From: Chondrilla cf. caribensis
Lineage: Eukaryota > Porifera > Demospongiae > Chondrillida > Chondrillidae
Direction of reading: 5' to 3'
Assembly: GCA_964020155.1 (NCBI GenBank)
Contig: OZ026557.1
Location: forward strand, 2,636,501 to 2,700,500
Length of the DNA: 64,000 nt
Under the pieces are notes generated by a model. The model saw nothing but the letters and a program-made list of their open reading frames with translations, was not told where the DNA came from and ran no database searches. Shown piece by piece: positions 37,584-61,911 of this stretch; the first letter of the stretch is position 1; every line of letters begins with the position of its first letter. A program made the translations under genes and the position numbers.

Positions 37584-39565
37584 CACACACACACACACAC
37601 ACATGCACGCACACACGCACGCGCACACACACACACACACACATGCATGCACGCACACACACGTACACACACCATTATTCACCCAAGCTACATTAAATTA
37701 CATGTACGTATGTACTCACATACAGCGTACCTTGAGTGCCAACACCTGTTTATTCATGTCGTCACTCTTAGTCTTGAGAGAACCAGCAGTCTTTTTGCAC
37801 TCTCCCAGTTCTTTCTTCATGCCTTCAAACAATGTCTTACTCTTTCGAATAACAGCTTGTAGCTCAGACAGCCTATTCTGTAAATCACTTCGTGATTCTA
37901 TTAGTGAATTGAATCAAAAAGGACAAGGTCAGTATGGTAGGTACATATGGTACATATGTACATGTGTATGTAGAGTATGTCTATTCAAACATACATATGT
38001 ACATATGTTTGTTGTACGTATGTATTGTAGAGTATGTCAATACATACGTATGTATGTATGTATTACCTATGTTCATACTTACATGCACAGTACACAGAAA
38101 CAATGTATGTAGAGGTGTAGAAAGTACTTGTTCATGAATCATACAATAAATACACACATAAGACAAAATGTAGTAATATAACTAGTTGTGAACAAAGTTC
38201 AGAACCTTGCAAATGCTTTGATATTGATTGTGTCATCGACATCATCAACGTGATGTCACGTTACTAATTATAACCATTGAATGTCTGCCAACATGGATGT
38301 CACAATTGCTGTGCATTTCGATGCCCCCAATGTAGACTACAAATTGCCGACCTTACAGAATATTAATCGGAGAATCTGTCCCATGGGAAAATTGTAAGAC
38401 ATTGTTCTTGTGATGCGAAGCCAACGAATGTTGTCCCGAGATGAAATCTGGATCCAGGGGCACTCGATGAAGGAAAAAAATTCAGCCGTCGTGGCATAGC
38501 GAGTAAGTGGCCTAGACTTGAATGATAACCTCAGTCCGATACCTCAAGGTTGCCCCTATTCGACATTAGGCACCAATCGCCGCGCTGACCTCGCAGACGT
38601 TTGCTGCGCCTGACGAAAATTTGACATATTGGACTAAATTCATCACAAAAATTTCATTGAGACACCTTCGACCAATTAAGAACGTGGGCGATCTCGATAG
38701 GACTCCACTAATGAACGGGAACAATTACCTCGCTAACGCTTGGTAATTGTTTGATTCAAATAATGATTTACTGGAAACACTAACATACGTATGTAACTAT
38801 TCACACAGAGGAGTTACTTAGTAGACAGTATTCAAAGACACATACCACTCCAAGGTATCAATACAAATCATATTTTAAAAATTAACTTACTATTGCAGTC
38901 ATCCATTTGGTACTTCGCTACATTCAAATCTGTTTTCAGAACAGTCACATGTTTTTCATTCTCCATTTCCAGTTGCTGCCTCTTATCATTACACTGGCTC
39001 AGCTCATCCTGTTGCCACATAAGGGATACAAATGACAGTATATTACTAACTGGAAGCTAAAACTGCAGATTGGCCTCATTTTAAAATCACATTTGCCTGT
39101 TTGATGCTATCTTTTGTATCACTTATTTCTTTAACATGTCGATCTTTCAATTCTTTGACATCCTTATGCATATCATCCAGGGCTTTACTATGGTCTACAC
39201 AAGTATAAAGGAACAAGTGCTGTATTAAAACACCACATCGAATTTTTACATTGTATCAAAGACAATTGTTAAATGTTAAGGAGACACTAGTAAGCATTCA
39301 GTATACAGGTCATCCACCCAATTGGTTCCAATTGAAATATGTAAGATGACTAAAGATGCTCAATGTAATATGCATTTTGGATGAAGCAATTCTGTGAACA
39401 GTATACAGTGGGAACTCTCTATTATAAACCTTTGAATTGCAGAAACCTCTATAATGAGGATACCATTCTGTGCCCAGTGTAGTGAATTGAGGAAACCTCA
39501 GTAATAGGGACTAAAATTAAGATCCCAAAGTGTCAATAATAGAGAGGTTCCATTGTACATAATAT

Positions 39566-39618
<53 letters not shown>

Positions 39619-41207
39619 TTTCCATTGTACATGTTATTTCGTATTGGACTAATGGTATATACTCATTGAAATATGTCTACATAAGTATCAATACATACGT
39701 ATAAGATACAAACCACTTGGCCTTGTGTGGCCTAGACTCATTCTTGTGTCCATTCAAATGGGAGCTTGTCTCAGAAAATATAAAGGGTCTGCAGGGTTTC
39801 CCCCAAAGGGGGGCGCCCCCCCCTTTATTCTCTGTTCTGTGACGACAATTTTTTTGTTACAATAAAGATTTATAATATTATTGTGTTAAGTGTTAAAGCA
39901 ATATTGATAATTTATACATCAAAACATTCATAGTGACCCCTTCCCCCCCTTTATTTTTTTCTGGGGGAAACACTGGGTCTGGTACATTCCCACTATACAA
40001 ACTCTCCCACTCACACTTTTTCTTGCTGTTTGATAAATTGAACAAACATTTTGAATACTGAGATTGGTCACCATCTCACTTTAGATCCATACCTCACCAC
40101 CTCAGCTATGTTATTATTAGCACTGTTCATTGCTTAACATTCCTCACAGTGTCCCAGTATAAGTCATAAGCTTGCATGCAGGAGATGTGAGAGAAACAGA
40201 GGCTTTCTTGCATGGACAAAGACCCAATTTGAAAAAAATAGGCAATAATCGATCCAGACCATTATATATGTACATATGTACCACTCATTGCACCTTTTGG
40301 CACGAACAAATAATAATATTGATTAGAAAACAGATACAGACATCTGAGATGTTATCAGCATGCCACGCACGAATGATCTCTGACTGGTTAAAACAACTGT
40401 ATGTGATCCTGATATTTGATGATTGAAAGCAATCCCTGGTTGCCACCAAGAGGAATCTATCCCCCAGTCCAACACACATACATACGTAGATCTATGTACA
40501 TAATTGATAACCACATTAAATAATTATTCCTTGGTCACTGTAAGCAATAAGTGGATGGTATGGGGGAATTATACGCTGACTGTGCAATAAAAACTTCCTT
40601 TGAGGAATGAAAACGAGTATACAATCATAAAGTACAGTCTGAATAACATAATGACCATATTTACAGGAGTTGAATGCATACAATTTGCTACAACAGACAT
40701 TGGTTTAGAACATATCGCAGGAAAAATCTTTTGAAAAAGATATAAACTTACTTAATGACTGGAAGTAGTAGTTAAGGTATAACAGTACTGGACTAAATCC
40801 ACGTGACGTTTAATCTTTGGTTGGCATACCTGATCTGGCTTGAAGTAGTTGGTTTGTCAACTTTGTTTTCTCCATTTCAATGAAATTCTTAGCATCACGA
40901 GTGTCTACAGTAAGTCGTTAAAGTAGAGAAAGGGACCATGCGAATATTTAATGACAACAACAAGGCAAATATAGAACGGGATGTAACAATCACACCCTAT
41001 TGTATTTGCATTGTTTTTACATATGTACGTACCTCTAAGTTTTAACATCAGATCTTGGTTGTCATTCTGTAATTCTTGCAATTGCTTCTGTGCATCACTG
41101 AGTTGACTTCTCACATTATGATGAATTACGAGGAAACAAACAATACCAAGAACAACGACGACAAAACCGACAAGTTTCAAGAATCGTCCGTTCGCACGGC
41201 CCGACAT
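35747..41207 (-). CDS. GOLM1/GOLM2-like type II Golgi membrane protein, 7 exons, 329 aa
   Basis: Exons in coding order: 41207-41033, 40904-40830, 39194-39097, 39008-38891, 37897-37731, 36601-36551, 36052-35747; exactly 330 codons. It starts MSGRANGRFLKL with a basic tip, followed by one membrane segment (about residues 10-29, VGFVVVVLGIVCFLVI), fitting a type II anchor. A long coiled coil follows to about residue 210, including LSQCNDKRQQLE, which recalls the LSQC region of GP73-type proteins. The tail is extremely acidic (repeats of DDED-KSDEED type, about 255-305). N-anchor, coiled coil and acidic tail in this order match GOLM1/GOLM2 Golgi proteins. The exon 3 donor is GC (CAG|GCAAAT). An alternative splice at 35764 would extend the gene beyond the stop used. 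NUF2 starts 131 bp away on the other strand. Confidence 0.78.
37537..37673. repeat. (CA)n microsatellite in GOLM-like intron 5
   Basis: CA tract with CATGCACG interruptions, about 60 nt into the intron in the sense direction, (TG)n in sense. Confidence 0.95.
38200..38760. other. unexplained GC-richer island in GOLM-like intron 4
   Basis: This 550 bp stretch lacks the local simple-sequence texture and is clearly richer in CG. 38487-38570 holds a box-A-like GTGGCATAGCGAGTAAGTGG followed by a weak box-B-like element, which would fit a tRNA-derived SINE or pseudogene. No second copy is in the window. Confidence 0.3.
39404..39557. mobile_element. short TIR MITE
   Basis: TACAGTGGGAACTCTCTATTA at the left (first 20 bases shown by the arm) pairs with AATAGAGAGGTTCCATTGTA at the right. 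154 bp in GOLM-like intron 2, immediately followed by a (TA)n tract at 39570-39612. Confidence 0.75.
39792..39975. mobile_element. hAT-like MITE, second family, 6 bp target duplication
   Basis: The ends CAGGGTTTCCCCCAAA and CAGTGTTTCCCCCAGA (right end inverted) are terminal inverted repeats. The flanks are GGTCTG at 39786-39791 and GGTCTG at 39976-39981. 184 bp, AT-rich interior, GOLM-like intron 2. Confidence 0.78.
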
Positions 41208-41338
41208 TGTTCCGGCAGTCACAGTGCTACTCAGAGTCTAGATTCTGATCTGAAATTGGAACGGAATCCTTGATAATTGGGTTCCCGATTTGGCGGGATA
41301 TTCGTTGTGCTGGAAGCTGTAAGGTACAACACTTCAAG
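41208..41338. promoter_or_regulatory. compact bidirectional promoter, GOLM-like / NUF2
   Basis: Only 131 bp separate the start codons at 41207 (-) and 41339 (+). No TATA box is apparent. Confidence 0.6.
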
Positions 41339-44300
41339 ATGCCAGTGTGTACGATCAAGCGGAAAGAAATATTGGACACAATCAGCTTATTACAAAAGCA
41401 GGACAATTTCAAATGTCATAATTTCACAGTTACTGTCGAAGATTTGTTAAGACCGGAGGTAGATTGATGTATATTCGGTTACTAAATATTAAGGTATTGT
41501 ACGTGGCCGTCATAAATTTGTTGTATTCTTAGCCCGTGAAGGTGAAGCAAATGTACTTGTTATTCTTGGAAGCCATTTACAATGGAATCACCGAAAGACT
41601 TGGACAAGTGCGTACAGTAAACCTTATAGGATATGTGATTTTTTATGCGTTCATGGTTCATCAGCTACGTCACTGAACTAACACGGTTCTTTACATGTAC
41701 AATTACTTTTTTAGTCCTTCGGCTCTCAAGAGTCCACTCCAATTCATCCAATGCCTGGTTATATTAGATCATTATGAAAGGGGTGAATGTAAAGCTTTAA
41801 ACTTGATTTAATTTCAACTGGGAGGCTTAGTAGTAGCCCATTGTGCTAGTGGAATCTTCACTATGATGATGATACCATACCATAAGCAGACTCTGAATAA
41901 CAAGTGTGAAAATTGTTTATTTGACATCATACTTGTACGTATATGAAATATCTGCCCACGATATGAAGCATTAGTCATGTTATCACTATAATTGCTCCAT
42001 AACACGGCTTTGTAGATTGCTGTCCTGTCCGAAGGGGTCGACCATCCAGAGCTCTATGATGATCCTGTTGCTAGACTGCAGTTTATGGCTTGCTTGTGAG
42101 TTGGACCTCTAAATGCTTTTCACGTGGTATGTATGTGCTATAATGTACTGTATATGCATATGTATGTATATTATGTAGAAATGGACATACAGTATGTATA
42201 ATACTTCAAAATGAGCGTATTGATATCGTAATTGAAAACTGTTTTACATTGTTGTTTCAGTATACGTACATGCATATGTATGTAATATTATGTTTTAATA
42301 TCTATGATTGACATGTTGTTTTGCTATTGCTATGGGTTCTACTGTGTTTCTATGTGCAATAGAGATAAAGCCTTGAGAGACTGTGGTTGTGACTTCCAAG
42401 TGTCTGATCTGTTTGAACCAAGTATGCAAATACACATGAATAATGTACATACATATGTACATGTAGATGAAGTAATATACTGTATGTATGTACGTAGGTG
42501 GAGTACGGACTTGAATGTAAAATTACTTTGCACGTATATGTACGTATTTCTATGACCATCCTCCAATATGAAATGATACCTTAGTCGCCATTAGGAACAC
42601 TATACATATGTACATTATTTTGTTGTAGATTGTTGGTCCACTCAATTGTTTTGGTAACTAGTGATCATACAGATTAATGAAGTAATCGCTCTGTGACTGC
42701 AAAGTGTTCCATATCACTGAATATTTTCATCCCAGATAAAACCTTGACGTGCATGCATGCCTGTTGTCTCATACTGGAGACAATTAACATGTGTATTTGT
42801 TGTTTTTAATGTCTGCAGCTTCCAAGAGAACAATACGAAATTTGAGGTAGCACTATTGTTTAAGTATGTGTCATATAAAATGTTCATTGGCAACTTCTTT
42901 CTTTAATACTACAGTGCATTGATAAACTACTTGCGATTTACAAACTACACATTTGGACTGGTTGATTTTGATCATTATACTGAAGGAAAGGTACTAAATG
43001 TTTGCTTGTATCAATTAAATGTTGTATTCAGATTGTGAAGTTTGTGATAATTGCATACACAGTCATGCATTACTTTTGTAAATTTCGTATAATGACAGTG
43101 GGAGTACGTACTTGCAGTGTGGTGGGAAGTATGTTAGCTTTTTACATGTATGTATATTTACGAAAATGCAGATTGGTATAATTCGCAAACACCTGTTAAT
43201 GGTTACAGTTACAGCCAGAAGCTACTATACTAGGCATCCAGTGATCAAATAATACAAAAATGAAATATGTAGAATAAAAGTAAACTGTTTGAAGTGGATT
43301 GATAGAAAATAAAAAGAAATCAATAATAAAGTTGATTCCAAATTTGATAGGCAAATATGTAGGCAATACAAATTTGTATGAACACGGAATATGACAATGA
43401 TCATTAGTATACATATGTACATTTGTGAATCTTGATAGGAAGAGGTGTTGAGACTATCTGACAAATTGAGGATGGACAATGGTGAATTGGAACTTGAAGT
43501 TGGCCGTTTGCAGTAAGTCAACATGTGGGCAAACACATATGTACGTATATATGCCTGTTGTACCATTGTGCACTAATACATTCGTATGCAGTTTGTGATT
43601 GTTTGTTTTAGGGAATAATTTATGTATATACGTACTCCTTCACGTCTGCAGACACGTTAGAGAACAAGAGGAGGAAACTGTTGCTAAGGTTTTATTTTGT
43701 ACAATTTGTCAGTTTAAATGTATTATAACTATAAAACCTGCATATTGTGTATGAATTGATAGTATGTAGTGCAATTGTTATTGGGATATGTAACGAACTT
43801 TGTTGTATATATTTATATTTGTAGTTGATAGAATCCGTCCAGTCACTGGAGCAATCACTTGAAGAACTGCAGGCACAAAAGGTCTTTCATTTAGTGTCAC
43901 TTTCAGTAGTGTTGCTACGTATGCACTGCCTGTTGTCACACCTATGTACATATGTATATACATGTACGTATGTATATACGTACATATATGTACATATTCT
44001 GAATGACCGTATGCAGACAAATTATGAAGATGAACTCGATTCTCTGGTAAAGCAGCAAGAAGAGCTTGCAGACAAGCATGTATGTATGTATGTATATCTG
44101 TTGCTACGCAGTGTTGTGAGTTGTGTTTGAAGTACTTACATAGTATAATACTGTATATGTGTTTATATACATATGTATGTACGTGCATGTTTTTTTCTCA
44201 TCATGAGTATTGCTCTATTTACAGTGCAACATGCAGAAGTAGTGCGTACATAACTGCTTTTATTTGTAATGTACAGGCAAACAGGGAAGCACAGCTACGG

Positions 44301-45510
44301 AATTACAATAATAATGTTGTTAACCTTGAAAAGAAGGTAGTCACCTGTTCTCCATCAAAGTTGAGGAAGGTACATATGTATGTATGTATGTGGATCTACG
44401 TATCTAAGATTACATGCAGTAATTTGTGTATTTATACCTACGTAAGTATGAACGTACATATGCATGACATGTGGCTATTGTGATTATGAATGTAGGAAGT
44501 GTCTGAATTTGAGGCAATGGTTAAGGATGCTATTGCACGAAATGAAGAGATTGGTCTCTCCATTGACTCTTATATGAAGCTTGTCAATTGCTTGCAAAAG
44601 TTGTCTCCTGTAAGTATCAGAACATGTCAAAGTATACGTAATACCTGTTCCTTACCATACGTACATCAGTGCTAAGTGAATATTATTATGTTTTTAGTTA
44701 TTGAGAGGCGTAGGAGATGCTATTCTTGCAGTGACCAAAAAAGAGGAGCAGTTTGTGTAAGTTTTTCTTTGTATGCACTAAGCTATTGGCAATAGACACA
44801 CGAATGTGTAGTCATGTTATAAAAATTCTTGAATACGGCTCATAGACGTCGTCAGAATGACCTAGAAACCTTCAAGGAATCATTAGTAAGAGAGCAGCGG
44901 CGTTCTCAAGAGTTGAAACAAGAGATTAAGGTTTGCTCTGCATGTTCATGAACATACATACACCATGTATTGAATGACGCTGTCCTTCTAATGCAGGCAG
45001 TAGCGGGAAGAACCCAAAGCTTTGAACAACGCTTGCACCAGCTCACAGTAAAGCATAAAAAGCTCGACTGCACTGTTGCTGGTAAAGCATTCCAGAGGTA
45101 AGAAGTATTCTTAACTTCCTACCAATGTTACATTAATCAATATTGAACTGTGCACTTATGTTAGAGATAGAGATATACTGAAACTTGAAATTGACCAGAT
45201 GGAGAAGGTGAAAATGCAAGCTGCACATGAGCTGGAATGTATGCAAGCGAAGGTGCGTATGTAGTGTGCCACATCAATTTTACCTCTGTGCATGCTAAGA
45301 TAGCCTTTCCTTGTCTGATTAGATGACAGAGATGGTAGAGGAATTCCAATCACAACTGCAAGTGATACATAAGAAAAGAGAAGAGATCCTCAATGCGGTT
45401 AGTACATCCAGTGATGTTGACATCTGATATCAAGAGTGTACTTATATGTTAAAATTTCCTTGTTCCCTCCACAGTGTGTTGCTGCTCATCATGCTACAAA
45501 AAGTGCATGA
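41339..45510 (+). CDS. NUF2: kinetochore protein NUF2 (NDC80 complex), 18 exons, 439 aa
   Basis: Exons: 41339-41458, 41533-41607, 42016-42095, 42363-42421, 42819-42846, 42915-42990, 43439-43512, 43652-43688, 43825-43881, 44017-44079, 44277-44369, 44496-44609, 44698-44756, 44846-44930, 44997-45097, 45165-45252, 45323-45397, 45475-45510; exactly 440 codons, all GT-AG. The N-terminal 150 residues form the calponin-homology-like head (LLRPEPVKVKQMYLLFLEAI, then ALINYLRFTNYTFGLVDF, which matches the conserved NUF2 head helix). The rest is coiled coil, including a CSPSKLRK segment like the SPEKLK segment of other NUF2 proteins. NUF2 pairs with NDC80 to bind microtubules at kinetochores. Slightly shorter than vertebrate NUF2. 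Exons are tiny (28-120 nt) and so are most introns. Confidence 0.9.
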
Positions 45511-45808
45511 CATTTACACAAGTACTAGTCTACGTGTATACATTGAGCTGTGACATTAATTTTACTATTATTAGATTGATGTATGTTTTGCATGTTAAAG
45601 TACCCATTCTTATCACCCATAATTAATATTAAGTTTAGGGATTTTACTTTGGCTGTTGCATACCTGCAAGACTGAGAATATGTCGGCTGATCGGGGGATA
45701 ATTATACGTATAAACTTGAGTCAACCGTCTTTTATTTTATTGCAATGCTTACACGTATGTGACATGCAAGTGATGATTTATGATACTATTGTTTGTGACG
45801 TGTTACAA

Positions 45809-55196
<9,388 letters not shown>

Positions 55197-55983
55197 TTGT
55201 CTCGTGTGTATTTACAAGTAATTATTATAATGGTGTCAATTAATCACACATAATTTTATATCAAATTATATATATGCATACTATTATGCATCAGATTGAC
55301 CTCCACACATACATAATACACAATTATGATAATATTTTATTGAATGTTACATTGCAATAATAATACCTGCAGCATATCATAATAAAGTTAATGTAATCAT
55401 AATATTATTATTATTAAGGTCAAGCATGCATGCAGAGGAAATTGTACATAATACCTTATATTAGCGTACGCTCATCATAGTCCCGCCCTTTAATTTGATT
55501 AGATATATATACTATATAATATTTATTTTATAATGTTTTTGGGTGTGTATTATTATAACAGCTCAAAGGCTAGGTAGCTGGATCAATGTTACATAATGTA
55601 ATAATATGATACTTTTGATTATCTGTACATAAATATGCCTTCAAGCATAATAACTCTCGGAACCCTTATGCGTACAAGAAAATTATTACATTCACATCAA
55701 CATGCACTATATAAGCAAGCAGTTATCATTATAATCCATGTGTACACATTGACTCAACACCAGTTAATATTATTAATTCATATTACAGTATATACTAATG
55801 AGGTCAAAAACTTGGTATGAAAGAGTGATGTCCTAATAAGTACACAATCATATAGACTACATACAGTGTGTAAATGAAGTACAATACATTGCTGTGTTTG
55901 CTATTGCTACTGATGGTGATTTCAAATTCTGTTATTATTTGTAGGTTTAGAGTCTTGTAAAGGGTCAGTGGAGTGGTGGAATT
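55197..55983. other. tail-to-tail intergenic region
   Basis: AT-rich 3' flanks of the tolloid-like (+) and EGF-CUB (-) genes. AATAAA-type words near 55378-55385 could serve the plus-strand gene. No gene was seen. Confidence 0.5.
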
Positions 55984-57369
55984 CTAGGTACAGCTGTCCG
56001 CCAGGCCTAAGATCCCTCCGCGTACTTTCACACGTAACAATTCCCACAATGTAATAGCTGGACTGGATTTGGGCTTGTTCTGATAAAACATCCGGAAACC
56101 AGTGTGTACTGGAGATGTGGAAGATGTTCTGAAATTCAGTGTAAACTTGCCCATCCAGTAGAAACTCAAACTGCTATAAAAGCCACAAAGCTTTCGAGGG
56201 AGAGAAGGGATGTGTGGTAAGACATACATGAAACCATTGGCCATGCGGTTGGGAGTAACTATTTCAAGGTAGTCTTCACTACAGCAGTTGGTACTTTTAA
56301 CATCAAAATTTACAAAATGAATGTGTAAAAAGTGGTATCTCTTGGGGTGGATGGTCCAGGTGCAGTTTAACATCCCATCATATCTCCGGGGATATCCATA
56401 GGAACGAATTTCCCCATAATCGCTGCCGTGCACAACCACATTGCATTCTGAATATAAACAATTAAAGAAGAAAAAGAATAATTGTATTATTCCTATTTGA
56501 TATGTACCGTAAATAATATTATGAACCCTTTTAACTACTTGTTGTATAAAAATTTCTATGGTACAACTTAGTTTACTGCCTTAAAGGAAAGGTAAATATT
56601 GTCTAGGCATACACACAGCAACTTACTTGTACACTTGCGCTTATCTTTCAACAGTCTATAGCCAACATTGCAACGACAGTAATGAGATTCCTGGCCATCT
56701 TGAAATTCTTTGACACAAAGTTGATCACATCCACCGTTACTGGTTCTACACGGATCTAATCGAGGGACAGTGACAATTTCCAAGAGGACCAAATTTACAG
56801 ATAACTTTCAAAAAACACAAACAATAGTTCACAGGATTGTGGAACTCGAAATGTCTAAAATATGTGTACTGTACATTCTAACAAAATGAGCTCAAGTAAC
56901 AGGGATTTAAAAGACCAAGTAAGAAATAAATAATTAACATTTCCGTTTGTTCACATTGAATAGTTCAAATCTCCTCAGTCAACTCTTTTACTATGAACAC
57001 ACATTCTGCTATGATATGAAGACAAACCCATGCACGCATACAATTCAGCATAGTTAGTTCTACAGGTACGAATAGTACAATAATTAGAACCAGAAAATAA
57101 CGTCATTGATAGTTACCTCTTCCAGATGAGCTGGAGTTTCTACTGCAGTGTGTGTATCCTTCAGGGTCGGTACCATTTGACGTCTTCAAAGCATCTTCAT
57201 CGTCGTTAGCTGCAGTGAAAAAAAGTAAATAAGCTGGTGTACATGCCCACGAGCACGACCATGAAAACGGATATCGAAGCACCGTACATTTGTCGGAAGT
57301 AGGACACAACAGAACTTGATGTATCACTGAAGTAGTCAAGATCAGGAGCACCAGACTGCGACCAGACAT
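55984..57369 (-). CDS. secreted EGF-CUB protein, 3 exons, 281 aa
   Basis: Exons in coding order: 57369-57117, 56755-56627, 56447-55984; exactly 282 codons, all phase 1. The N-terminus MSGRSLVLLILTTSVIHQVL is a signal peptide. A 60-residue low-similarity region with several cysteines follows. Exon 2 is one EGF-like module (CRTSNGGCDQLC ... CRCNVGYRLL). Exon 3 holds a CUB domain (GEIRSYGYPRRYDGMLNCTW, then SEDYLEIV). No catalytic domain is present. The EGF module resembles the exon 9 EGF of the neighbouring tolloid-like gene (both have NGGC-(D/E)-QLC and CRC-x-x-GY), which hints at a local origin by exon duplication. The 33 nt stretch 57212-57244 has donor- and acceptor-like ends but stays in frame, so it was kept as coding. 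Function unknown; extracellular. Confidence 0.82.
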
Positions 57370-57455
57370 GTCCTTGGAGCTGCAAAACGAGTGCAAATCT
57401 CGTCCAAGTCCATTTCATTTATACCGCTCGGAGTGAATGGTCACGTGACTGTCAT
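57370..57455. promoter_or_regulatory. very short bidirectional promoter, EGF-CUB / GTF2H2
   Basis: 86 bp lie between ATGs at 57369 (-) and 57456 (+). GGTCACGTGACT at 57439-57450 contains the perfect E-box palindrome TCACGTGA. Confidence 0.6.

Positions 57456-61911
<4,456 letters not shown>

Noticed and set aside
38487..38570. tRNA gene
   Set aside because: A box-A-like word is present, but no proper acceptor stem or box B could be drawn; left as a SINE-like suggestion only.
57212..57244. Possible 33 nt micro-intron in the EGF-CUB gene
   Set aside because: Donor and acceptor words exist, but the stretch is in frame and far below normal intron size; kept as coding.
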